NCBI GenBank assembly: GCA_934364805.1
Contig: CAKRMH010000011.1
Coordinates: forward strand, 32,228 to 96,227
Source: an uncultured Lachnospiraceae bacterium
Lineage (GTDB): Bacteria > Bacillota > Clostridia > Lachnospirales > Lachnospiraceae
DNA length: 64,000 nucleotides
Reading direction: 5' to 3'
How positions within the stretch are numbered: position 1 is the stretch's first letter; each line of letters starts with the position of its first letter. The notes under the pieces were generated by a model that saw only the letters and a list, made by a program, of their open reading frames with translations, was not told where the DNA came from and did not search any database. This document shows, piece by piece, positions 1-8,464 of the stretch. Position numbers and translations under genes: made by a program.

Positions 1-972
1 CGTTGATACGACCTCCGTGATCTTTCCCATGTTATCTGTTAATACGGTCTGCTCTCCGTTTACTCCGCGCAGGTAACTTTCATAATACTGTTCAAGTCCG
101 GATTTTCCGACAACATCATTCTGGGTATAAGAGTCATTCGTCTTATGGAGTTCATCATATTCATCAGTGGAGATTTTTCCGGTGTATCCAATAATGGACG
201 CAAAATAATTGCTGTAATTATATTTTCGGATGGTATCCTCTTCAATAGAGACTCCGGTGAGCTCGTCCGAATGTTCATTCATGTATGCAACAGTCTCATC
301 TGATACATTTTGTGCGATTGTTGTGGATTTGTACTGCGAAAAGCGATTCGCATTCATTGCATAACGGATCACAACAACGTCATAAGCAGTCTGGGCATCA
401 TAATCAGAAGACACATCATAGTTCTTTGATGACATCAGATATTCCATGATCTGATCTGCTGTCGCAGAGGCTTCATTAAATTTAAACTTCTCATTATATT
501 CCAGGTCTTTATAAGAACTCTTTCCAAAGACATCAGCCAGAAAACGATTTAAGGTTGAACCGCTAATATTGTAGCTGTATGTACCATCGGAATTTAGTGT
601 GATCGCAAAATCATTATAAAGAGAATCTCCGTTTTTTCGAATGACGGAAACCATTTTTGCAAGCTGATCGTTTAATTCCTGATTTTTATTGTCAGAATTA
701 TCAAATACATCGGTAATTGTGACCGCATAAGCTAATTCGTTATATGCAAGAAGTTCTCCATTGCAGTCGTAGATGTTGCCTCTGGAAGCGTTTATACTGA
801 TCGTTTCCTCAATCTGCAGAGTAAAGTTTTTCTGATAATATGCACCGTTTACAATCTGTAAAGAGAAAACCCGCATGATCAGGATGATTGCAAGTGCAAT
901 CATGACTGCAGAAAAAACAAACAATCTTGAGCTAAAAAACTTCTTCAAAAAATCTTTTATATCATAAATCAA
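1..972 (-). CDS. mrdA: Penicillin-binding protein 2 (MrdA/PbpA-type), N-terminal part, cut by window edge
   Basis: This is the first 324 codons of a class B penicillin-binding protein, the transpeptidase of lateral wall elongation that works with MreBCD and a SEDS glycosyltransferase at the outer membrane face. An N-terminal membrane anchor (around residues 15-35) is followed by the dimerisation (pedestal) domain with the typical RGNIYD motif and, near the cut, the block VVGKSGLEQYYESYLRG. The catalytic serine domain lies outside the window. The start is inferred as TTG (972-970), because AAAGGAGAG sits nine bases upstream and no ATG is in frame there. It overlaps the end of mreD by 11 bases, so the two are translationally coupled. 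Family call is secure; the exact start is less so. Confidence 0.88.
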   Translation of the reverse strand, partial: MIYDIKDFLKKFFSSRLFVFSAVMIALAIILIMRVFSLQIVNGAYYQKNFTLQIEETISINASRGNIYDCNGELLAYNELAYAVTITDVFDNSDNKNQELNDQLAKMVSVIRKNGDSLYNDFAITLNSDGTYSYNISGSTLNRFLADVFGKSSYKDLEYNEKFKFNEASATADQIMEYLMSSKNYDVSSDYDAQTAYDVVVIRYAMNANRFSQYKSTTIAQNVSDETVAYMNEHSDELTGVSIEEDTIRKYNYSNYFASIIGYTGKISTDEYDELHKTNDSYTQNDVVGKSGLEQYYESYLRGVNGEQTVLTDNMGKITEVVST

Positions 973-1483
973 ATTTTTTTGCTCTCCTTTTTTCGGAAAT
1001 TTCCAGTTTCTGGTTGATTTTCTGTAAAATATAGTATAAGAAAATGGTTATCACCATTGTATATACGAATTCTGGAAGAATTACGGATTTTCCGTAATAT
1101 AAAAAGTCGAATCTGCCACGAAACAGGAACATAATGAAATAGATTGCCAGATTACAGAGGATATCACTTGCTCCAATTAACAACATTGGAAATTTGATAT
1201 CATCCGGATAAAATCTTTTCTGGAAAATCCCGTTGCAATATCCGATGTACATATAAAGTAAAGCATATACACCCAGATAAAAACCGCAAAATATGTCTAT
1301 AAGCAATCCGCAAAAAAAACCAATGAACATGCCTTCCTTACGTCCGCGCATAAAACCAAACGAAGAAACAACAATGATCATCAGATTTGGAGCAATATTG
1401 GCAAAAGACAGAGCTTGAAAGACTGTCGATTGCAATACAAAACAGATTGCAATTATGATAAATAAAACAACTTTTCTTAACAT
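962..1483 (-). CDS. mreD: Rod shape-determining protein MreD
   Basis: A 173-aa, very hydrophobic protein with about five membrane segments, the usual size and layout of MreD, the integral membrane subunit of the elongasome that sits between MreC and the PBP2/RodA synthase. Sequence conservation in this family is low, so the call rests mainly on hydrophobicity, size and its position between mreC and mrdA. A GAGGTG ribosome site lies five bases before the ATG. The gene starts 15 bases after mreC ends and overlaps mrdA at its 3' end, so the four genes mreB-mreC-mreD-mrdA are one transcript. Confidence 0.9.
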   Translation of the reverse strand: MLRKVVLFIIIAICFVLQSTVFQALSFANIAPNLMIIVVSSFGFMRGRKEGMFIGFFCGLLIDIFCGFYLGVYALLYMYIGYCNGIFQKRFYPDDIKFPMLLIGASDILCNLAIYFIMFLFRGRFDFLYYGKSVILPEFVYTMVITIFLYYILQKINQKLEISEKRRAKKFDL

Positions 1484-1498
1484 AAATGCACCTCAATA

Positions 1499-2410
1499 TT
1501 ACTGTTCTGTTGTCTGAGTGGAAGAATCTCCGGAAGATTCTGTCTGTGTCGAATCCCCGGTTTCTTTCGTGTCAAGAATCACAAGAACATTTTCCATATG
1601 TTCAAAATCGACAACCGGTGTAATCGTACCGGATTTCGTCAGTTTGTTGGAATCAGATTCAATACTTGCGATATATCCAATTAAAATTCCCTGCTGATAC
1701 TGATCGGAAACATAAGAAGTAACAACTGGATCGCCAATCTGAACTTTATCTTCGGAATCCCGAAGCTCAGAAAAGGTAATTGCCTGATCGGAATTCATGG
1801 TCTGAAGGTTACCGCTTACATTCATATTATCTCCGGTTGTCGTTACCATTGCACTGACGTTTGCGGAATCATCAATGATCGAGCGTACCTTGGCGTAATT
1901 TGGTCCCACATCGGTAATGATGCCGACAAGACCACTTCCAGCCATAATGTTCATACCTTTTTTCAAGCCATCTTTTGAGCCTTTATCAATGGTAAAAACT
2001 GAAAACCAGTTTCCAGTGTCTTTGGCAATTACACTGGCAGCTACTTTTTGATAACTTGGGTATTTTTCGTCCAGATCCAGAAGCGCCCTTAAATTATCCA
2101 GGTCATACTTTTCCAATTTAATCGTGTTCAACTGAGAAGTCAGTTCATCATTTTGTTCCTTTAATTTCTGATTCTCTTCCTGAACCTGTGCAAGCGTTTT
2201 AAAATCGTTGGTTTTATCTGAAATCCATTGCCCTGCAGTATTGATTCCCTTCTGCATCGGAACAAAAATATATCCGGCGACCGTGTTTAACGGACCGCCT
2301 GATATATTTAAGGTTAAGCTTGTAAAGATCAGGGTAATGCAGACAATAGTCATGATCAAAAGCATATATTTAGTTGATAAGCGCTTCTTTTTATTTCGAT
2401 ATTTCTTCAT
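1499..2410 (-). CDS. mreC: Rod shape-determining protein MreC
   Basis: MreC is the bitopic scaffold of the rod complex, linking cytoplasmic MreB to the extracellular part of PBP2. The 303-aa product shows a basic N-terminus, one membrane helix (about residues 15-35), a coiled coil (about 65-110) and the paired beta-barrel domain with the typical blocks 'VIAKDTGNWF', 'DKGSKDGLKKGM' and 'GLVGIITDVG'. The C-terminal 20 residues are a Ser/Thr/Gln-rich tail that is probably disordered. It begins nine bases after the mreB stop codon and is co-transcribed with it. Confidence 0.95.
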   Translation of the reverse strand: MKKYRNKKKRLSTKYMLLIMTIVCITLIFTSLTLNISGGPLNTVAGYIFVPMQKGINTAGQWISDKTNDFKTLAQVQEENQKLKEQNDELTSQLNTIKLEKYDLDNLRALLDLDEKYPSYQKVAASVIAKDTGNWFSVFTIDKGSKDGLKKGMNIMAGSGLVGIITDVGPNYAKVRSIIDDSANVSAMVTTTGDNMNVSGNLQTMNSDQAITFSELRDSEDKVQIGDPVVTSYVSDQYQQGILIGYIASIESDSNKLTKSGTITPVVDFEHMENVLVILDTKETGDSTQTESSGDSSTQTTEQ

Positions 2411-2419
2411 GAGACCCTC

Positions 2420-3436
2420 TTATTTTAAACTACTGTTCTTCATGCTGAATGGCAGACGTTTGTATTTGGAATCAGATACGATCTTCACAAGACCACGTAC
2501 TGCGCTCTCCTCCGGATCATCACAGGTATTCACTTTAATATTGGTAATCTGCTCAAATAACTGATCCAGATGGTTGATCTGTGATCCACCGCCGGTAATG
2601 TAAATACCGGAATGGATAATATCTTTTGCAAGTTCCGGTGGAGTTTTCTCAAGGATCATCTTAATTGAATTGCAGATGGATTCCAGGTTCGCTTTTGTTG
2701 CTTCATATACAACTTCAGCAGTTACTTCCATTTCGATTGGAAGTCCGCTTACGACATCTCTTCCTACGATCACCATACTTTCTGTACGTCCTGGAAGTCC
2801 GGAACCAAGATTCTCTTTTAAGGCTTTTGCAGTTTTCTGACCGATCACAAGATTATATTCCTTGCGGATATAGCTTATGATCGATTCATCCAGACGATTG
2901 CCGCCAAAATGCATCAGATCGCTTAGGACAAGTCCGCCAAGTGAAATGACAGAGATCTCAGTCGTGTCAGCGCCCATATCAACGATCATGACACCTGTAG
3001 GCTCATTTACATCAAGTCCCAATCCTACTGCATCAGCGATTGGTTTCTCACATAAAAGTACATTCTTTGGTTTTACCTTGTTTTTATAAAAAAGTTCAAA
3101 AAAAGCACGTTTTTCAACATCTGTAATATCGGTTGGAACAGCTACAATGAATTCTGCGCCTTTTACTTTCCCCTTCATATGAGACTCCAGATAATCAAAG
3201 ATCATTGTCTGAAGGAAGTTGAAATCAGCGATCACACCGGTTACAACCGGGAAAGATACATTGATCGATTCCGGTGCTTTTTCATACATCGCATATGCTG
3301 CATCACCGTATGCATAGATCTGATTCTTATTTATGATCGCAATTGTGTTCTTCTCTTTTAAGATTTTCCCTGTAGATTTACAAAATACTTTAAAATTACA
3401 GGTTCCAAGGTCAATGCCATAGACATTATTATTCAT
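2420..3436 (-). CDS. mreB: MreB/Mbl family actin-like cell-shape protein
   Basis: A 338-aa bacterial actin homologue that forms membrane-bound filaments steering lateral cell-wall synthesis. The phosphate-1 loop is seen as YGIDLGTCNFKVF, the phosphate-2 loop as VDMGADTTEISV, and the adenosine motif as GIYITGGGSQI. Length is normal for MreB. It sits directly upstream of mreC-mreD-mrdA and downstream of radC, the gene order common in Firmicutes. Whether it is the MreB or the Mbl/MreBH paralogue cannot be decided here; the position beside mreCD favours MreB. Confidence 0.93.
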   Translation of the reverse strand: MNNNVYGIDLGTCNFKVFCKSTGKILKEKNTIAIINKNQIYAYGDAAYAMYEKAPESINVSFPVVTGVIADFNFLQTMIFDYLESHMKGKVKGAEFIVAVPTDITDVEKRAFFELFYKNKVKPKNVLLCEKPIADAVGLGLDVNEPTGVMIVDMGADTTEISVISLGGLVLSDLMHFGGNRLDESIISYIRKEYNLVIGQKTAKALKENLGSGLPGRTESMVIVGRDVVSGLPIEMEVTAEVVYEATKANLESICNSIKMILEKTPPELAKDIIHSGIYITGGGSQINHLDQLFEQITNIKVNTCDDPEESAVRGLVKIVSDSKYKRLPFSMKNSSLK

Positions 3437-3459
3437 CGTACGTTCTCCCTTTTCATAAG

Positions 3460-4149
3460 TTATATGATATGTTCTTCTTTAAAACTGAAATAGCAATTGT
3501 CACCTATGATAATATGGTCGGCCAGTTCTACACCAAGCAATTCCCCGCAGGAAATAATGCGGCGTGTCACGTGCCTGTCATCCTCGCTTGGAGTCGGATC
3601 TCCACTCGGATGATTGTGCAAAAGTATCAGGAATACTGCATTACATTCGAGCGCTTTCCGAAAGACATCTCTTGGAGAAACATAAGCATAATTTACACTT
3701 CCAACTGAGATTTCACTGTCTCCGAGAAAATTACATTTGGCATCAAAAAATGCCGCCCAGAGAGCCTCTTCCTTCCGGTGACGCATCTGTTCCATGTAGT
3801 ATTCAGCTACCGTTGCCGGCGTACTCATCTGGATATGATAACCTCTTTGTGTCCGGGCAATCCGGACCGATAACTCTGCGATGCATTTCAGCTGGATGGC
3901 TTTCACTCTTCCGATTCCTTTAAAATCACATAGTTCGTCAAAGGAATATTCATACAGATTCAGAAGATTCTGATGTCTGTATGTCAGCAGATCTCGTGCA
4001 ACTTCCATTGCTGTCCTGCCTGAGGTTCCACTTTTGATGATAACTGCAACAAGTTCAGCATCTGTCAGACTGGAAGGCCCGGAATGTATAAATTTCTCAT
4101 AAGGTCTTTCCGATTCCGGCAGATTTTTCATATTCGTATGATTGGTCAT
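3460..4149 (-). CDS. radC: RadC family JAB-domain protein
   Basis: A 229-aa RadC (UPF0758) protein. The N-terminal half has a helix-hairpin-helix region around 'FDELCDFKGIGRVKA'. The C-terminal JAB/MPN domain keeps the metal-binding pattern HNHPSGDPTPSEDD (two His, a Ser and an Asp) and a preceding conserved Glu region. The historical link to DNA repair is doubtful and the biochemical role of the family is not settled. It sits 23 bases upstream of mreB, as in many Firmicutes. Confidence 0.93.
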   Translation of the reverse strand: MTNHTNMKNLPESERPYEKFIHSGPSSLTDAELVAVIIKSGTSGRTAMEVARDLLTYRHQNLLNLYEYSFDELCDFKGIGRVKAIQLKCIAELSVRIARTQRGYHIQMSTPATVAEYYMEQMRHRKEEALWAAFFDAKCNFLGDSEISVGSVNYAYVSPRDVFRKALECNAVFLILLHNHPSGDPTPSEDDRHVTRRIISCGELLGVELADHIIIGDNCYFSFKEEHII

Positions 4150-4240
4150 AAATGCCTTTCTACTCTCCCAGGTATCTGTAAACCATCATATCAGAAAGAG
4201 CCGCACTGCGACTCAGAAATTTCATTTAATTTTATCACAC

Positions 4241-5530
4241 TTAATCTATCTTCACAAGTTGATGTTCATAAAGTTTTTGTAAAGACATGAGAATTCCAAG
4301 TTTTGCATGATACCATGTCAGGCCACCCTGGAAATAAACGGCATATGGCGGTTTTAAAGGACCATCCGCACTGAGTTCGATGGAAGAACCTTGTACAAAT
4401 GCACCTGCTGCCATAATGACGTCGCTGTCATAACCAGGCATCGCCCACGGTTCCGGAGTGACGTAACTATCAACCGGTGCTGCTGCCTGGATTCCCTCAC
4501 AGAATGCACACAATGCTTCTGGACTGTTTAATTCGATTGCCTGGATAATATCATGACGGCTTTCGGTGGAATCCGGGATAACTTTATATCCAAGTTTTTC
4601 ATAGATGTTAGCTGCAAAAATAGCTCCTTTTAATGCACCGCTTACCACAGTTGGTGCAAGGAAAAGTCCCTGATAGAAAGACTGGATCACACCGAGGGAA
4701 GCACCGACTTCTTTTCCAAGTCCCGGTGAAGTCAGGCGATAGGCTGCATTTTCCACACATTCTTTTTTGCCGACGATATAGCCGCCGATCGGAGCAAGTC
4801 CGCCACCTGGATTTTTAATCAGGGAACCGACGATCATATCAGCACCTACTTCAAGCGGTTCACGTTCTTCTACGAATTCTCCGTAGCAGTTATCAACCAT
4901 GCAGATGACATCCGGTTTGATCCCTTTGATAAACCGGATCAGTTCACCAATCCGCTCAACGGAAAGTGTTGGTCTTGTCGCATATCCTTTGGAACGCTGG
5001 ATCGTTACAAGACGTGTCTTTTCGTTGATGGCTTTTTTTATCCCTTCATAGTCGAAAGAACCGTCTTCTAAGAGATCAACCTGGGCATAGCTGATCTGAT
5101 ACTCTGCAAGTGAGCCTTTCGACGGGCGGATACCAATAACTTCCTCAAGGGTATCATACGGTTTGCCGACCGGAGAAAGAAGTTCATCACCAGGGCGCAG
5201 GTTTGACATCAGTGCAAGTGCAAGTGCATGTGTTCCACAGGTGATCTGCGGACGTACCAGCGCATCTTCTCCCTTAAAGCAGTCTGCGTATACTTTTTCA
5301 AGTGTGTCTCTTCCTAAATCATTATATCCATATCCACTTGAAATATTAAAACATTCTGCGCTTACTTTGTTTTTTTGCATGGCCTCGATCACTTTCAGCT
5401 GATTCACCTCTGTGCGGGCATCGATCATGGCAAAACGGTCTTTTAATTCCTCTTCTATTCTGGCACCAAAAGCAAGAACTTCTTTTGAAATTCCAAGCTT
5501 AGTGTACTGGTTCTCTAAAAACTGATTCAT
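4241..5530 (-). CDS. Methionine gamma-lyase family protein (aluminium-resistance/YnbB type, PLP enzyme)
   Basis: A 429-aa fold-type I PLP-dependent enzyme of the family often labelled 'aluminium resistance protein' and related to B. subtilis YnbB. The lysine in 'MIVGSLIKNPGGGLAP' is the likely Schiff-base residue, with the upstream Asp in 'MVDNCYGEF' positioned to hold the pyridine nitrogen. 'CGTHALALALMSNLRPGD' resembles the substrate-side loop of cystathionine/methionine lyases. The true substrate of this subfamily is uncertain. The start overlaps the end of miaA by 32 bases, so it belongs to the mutS-mutL-miaA transcript, the same neighbourhood it has in Bacillus. Confidence 0.85.
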   Translation of the reverse strand: MNQFLENQYTKLGISKEVLAFGARIEEELKDRFAMIDARTEVNQLKVIEAMQKNKVSAECFNISSGYGYNDLGRDTLEKVYADCFKGEDALVRPQITCGTHALALALMSNLRPGDELLSPVGKPYDTLEEVIGIRPSKGSLAEYQISYAQVDLLEDGSFDYEGIKKAINEKTRLVTIQRSKGYATRPTLSVERIGELIRFIKGIKPDVICMVDNCYGEFVEEREPLEVGADMIVGSLIKNPGGGLAPIGGYIVGKKECVENAAYRLTSPGLGKEVGASLGVIQSFYQGLFLAPTVVSGALKGAIFAANIYEKLGYKVIPDSTESRHDIIQAIELNSPEALCAFCEGIQAAAPVDSYVTPEPWAMPGYDSDVIMAAGAFVQGSSIELSADGPLKPPYAVYFQGGLTWYHAKLGILMSLQKLYEHQLVKID

Positions 5531-6482
5531 TTGTTACTCCTTTGTTTTGTAAATATTGCAGCATATCATTGAGCAGAAGCCGGTCATCATAGTGGTATTT
5601 TGATTTATCAAACCATACAACGTCGCGTTCCCTGCGGAACCATGTAAGCTGGCGTTTCGCAAAATGACGTGTCTCACGTTTGATGATATATATGGCTTCG
5701 TCTAATGTTGTTTTTCCTTCAAGATAATCAAAAATTTCTTTATATCCAAGTCCCTGCATGGACACCATTTCTTTTTTACAGCCCATCTCTTTTAAGCGTG
5801 TAACTTCTTCGACAAGACCTGCCTGTATCATGAGGTTGACACGTTTATCAATGCGGTCGTAAAGATGGGCACGGTCGTCAGTAAGGACGAAATATGCAAA
5901 ATTATACGGGGACGAACGTTTCCGTTCTTCTTCATTATGGGATGAGATCGGTACGCCGGAAAGATGATAGAATTCCAGAGCACGGATGACCCGTTTCACG
6001 TTATTTTCGTGAATGGATTCGTAAGATACCGGATCGATCTCTTTTAATTTTTCATGCAATGCATGATTTCCATTTATTTCTGCGAATTGTTCCAGTGATC
6101 TGCGATATGCAGGATCTCCGTTTTCGACCGTAAAATTGATATCGTATAAAAGTGCCTGGATATAAAAGCCGGTTCCTCCGGTCACAATCGGGATCAGACC
6201 ATCCGCATAGATATCACGCAGGGCAATTTTAGCCATTTCCTGGAACTTTACAATATTAAATTCTTCCGTAGGTAAAAGATCATCGATCAGATAATGCTTT
6301 ACACCCTGCATTTCTTCCGGTGTGATCTTGGCCGATCCGATATCCATATATCGATACACCTGCATGGAGTCCGCAGAAATTACGGCTCCGCCGATCTGTT
6401 TTGCAAGCTGGATGGAAAGATCTGTTTTGCCAACCGCAGTCGGACCGGTCAGAATGATCATCGGTTTTTTGGTCTGTTCCAT
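5499..6482 (-). CDS. miaA: tRNA dimethylallyltransferase MiaA
   Basis: MiaA transfers a dimethylallyl group to N6 of A37 in tRNAs that read codons beginning with U. The 327-aa product has the P-loop LTGPTAVGKTDLS near the N-terminus, the conserved 'ISADSMQVYR' and 'GGTGFYIQALL' blocks, and the C-terminal 'KRQLTWFRRE' motif that contacts tRNA. Its ATG overlaps the mutL stop in a TAATG arrangement, so translation is coupled to mutL. Confidence 0.97.
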   Translation of the reverse strand: MEQTKKPMIILTGPTAVGKTDLSIQLAKQIGGAVISADSMQVYRYMDIGSAKITPEEMQGVKHYLIDDLLPTEEFNIVKFQEMAKIALRDIYADGLIPIVTGGTGFYIQALLYDINFTVENGDPAYRRSLEQFAEINGNHALHEKLKEIDPVSYESIHENNVKRVIRALEFYHLSGVPISSHNEEERKRSSPYNFAYFVLTDDRAHLYDRIDKRVNLMIQAGLVEEVTRLKEMGCKKEMVSMQGLGYKEIFDYLEGKTTLDEAIYIIKRETRHFAKRQLTWFRRERDVVWFDKSKYHYDDRLLLNDMLQYLQNKGVTNESVFREPVH

Positions 6483-8443
6483 TATACAATCCTCTTAAAT
6501 TTCTTCTCAATATCATATTTTGACATGGAAATGATCGTTGGTCTTCCATGTGGACAATTGTAGGGGTTGTCCAGAGTCAGAAGCTCGTCGATCAAAGCTT
6601 CAATCTCAGGCAGGCTGAGTGTGGTATTTCCTTTTACGGCTGCCTTACATGACATTGTAGCAACCTTCTCCAGAATAAGTTCCGGAGTTTCTTTGCCGGT
6701 AAGGTTGGAGAAATCATCCAGCATTTCAATGAAAAGATCTTTCATATCCATATGGAAAAGATTCCCCGGAATTCCGCTTATCATATATTCTTTTCCGCCG
6801 AATGGCTCTACCACATAACCAAGCTGTTCGATCTGAGCCCGGAATTTTTCAAGCATTTCCGATTCTTTGGCATCGAGGCTTAAGATAATCGGCGGACTTA
6901 CTGTCTGTGAAGTATACTCCTTCTTTTTTAAAGATGCCATAGTCCTTTCGTATAAGACTTTTTCATGTGCGGCATGCTGATCAATGATAAATAGCTTATC
7001 TTCAAATTCAATCAGCCAGTAGGTTTTAAATAACTGTCCGATGATCCGGTGTTTTTTACGGGATTCCTCTGATAAAAACTCCTTACTGATATCTCCAAGT
7101 GTGATCTCCTGATAACCAGCCTCTTTCTTTTTCGGTATAATTGGTTCTGGGTTATGCGTATCCGGTATTTTCTGTTCACCAGAAGGCGCAGCTTCTTTCT
7201 GTTCCGGAGGTGTTTTTGCGTGTGCAGAAAGAACTGGAACCTGAATATCCCGTTTATCCCTTGCAGGTGACTCGATTTTCTGGAAGGAAATCGTTTCCCG
7301 TACCGCAGCAGCTGCAGGAATAACCGGAGTGGAAACGGACTGTTGCCCGTTTCGCCTTCTTGTTTCAAACGGTTCCGGAATTGGAGCTTTATAAATGTGG
7401 GATTCTTCTTTTTTTACGGTCGGTTCTTCGTCAACCGGTACCTGTGGAATCATTTCACGTCCGGAGAGTACAGAAAACAAAGTCTCATATAATTCTTTGT
7501 AGACTTCCTGGTTATGGCCAAACCGCAGTTCCATTTTGGTCGGATGTACGTTTACATCTAACAATTCTCCCGGAAATTCAAAATAAAGAACACAGAACGG
7601 ATACTGATGTAACATCATAAAATTCTTGTAAGCTTCCTCGATGGATTTTGCGATCAGAGAACTTTTGATATACCGGCCATTGATAAAATAATTCTCATAA
7701 TTACGATTTCCACGCGTGACGATCGGTTTTCCAATAAAGCCGGTCAGCTGGAAAAATTCTCCTTTATAAGAAACCGGAAGTAATGCAGCTGTGATCTCGC
7801 GCCCATAGATGTGATAGATCAGGTCTTTTACATTACTGTTTCCGGATGTGTGCAGTTTTGTCTGGTTGTTATTGATATATTTAAAGGATATGTCAGGATG
7901 CGAAAGTGCAAGCCGTTCGAGCATATCACTGATGTAATTTCCCTCTGTTTTTGGTGTTTTTAGGAATTTTCTTCTTGCCGGAGTATTGTAAAACAGATCT
8001 TTTACCAGAAATGTAGTTCCATTCGGTGCTCCGACTTCTTCGTTTGCAACTTCCCTGGAACCCTCGATCAGATATCTTGTCCCGGTCAGTTCATTGTCGG
8101 TTTTAGTGATCAGTTCTACACGCGAAATCGCTGCAATGCTGGAAAGTGCTTCGCCACGAAAACCTAATGACTTCACACAGAGAAGATCCTCTACTTTTTT
8201 GATCTTACTTGTCGAATGGCGAAGGAATGCGATTGGAACCTGGGAATGTTCCATTCCGCAGCCATTATCTGTTATGCGGATAAATGAGATCCCGCCTTCT
8301 TTAATTTCAACAGTGATGGCTGTTGCTCCAGCATCAATCGCATTTTCAACCAGCTCTTTTACAACAGAACAAGGCCGTTCGATGACCTCTCCTGCTGCGA
8401 TTTTATCAATTGTATCCTGACTTAGAAGTGTAATCTGTGGCAT
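6482..8443 (-). CDS. mutL: DNA mismatch repair endonuclease MutL
   Basis: A 653-aa MutL. The N-terminal GHKL ATPase is shown by ELVENAIDAG, DNGCGM and GFRGEAL, followed by the transducer domain and a long proline- and glutamate-rich linker (about residues 345-455). The C-terminal domain carries DQHAAHEKVLYE, which fits the metal-dependent endonuclease pattern DQHA-x2-E-x4-E. It is therefore predicted to nick DNA itself, as expected in bacteria without MutH. It lies 21 bases after mutS and is coupled to miaA. Confidence 0.97.
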   Translation of the reverse strand: MPQITLLSQDTIDKIAAGEVIERPCSVVKELVENAIDAGATAITVEIKEGGISFIRITDNGCGMEHSQVPIAFLRHSTSKIKKVEDLLCVKSLGFRGEALSSIAAISRVELITKTDNELTGTRYLIEGSREVANEEVGAPNGTTFLVKDLFYNTPARRKFLKTPKTEGNYISDMLERLALSHPDISFKYINNNQTKLHTSGNSNVKDLIYHIYGREITAALLPVSYKGEFFQLTGFIGKPIVTRGNRNYENYFINGRYIKSSLIAKSIEEAYKNFMMLHQYPFCVLYFEFPGELLDVNVHPTKMELRFGHNQEVYKELYETLFSVLSGREMIPQVPVDEEPTVKKEESHIYKAPIPEPFETRRRNGQQSVSTPVIPAAAAVRETISFQKIESPARDKRDIQVPVLSAHAKTPPEQKEAAPSGEQKIPDTHNPEPIIPKKKEAGYQEITLGDISKEFLSEESRKKHRIIGQLFKTYWLIEFEDKLFIIDQHAAHEKVLYERTMASLKKKEYTSQTVSPPIILSLDAKESEMLEKFRAQIEQLGYVVEPFGGKEYMISGIPGNLFHMDMKDLFIEMLDDFSNLTGKETPELILEKVATMSCKAAVKGNTTLSLPEIEALIDELLTLDNPYNCPHGRPTIISMSKYDIEKKFKRIV

Positions 8444-8464
8444 AGTTCCTCCTTCTTACCAAGT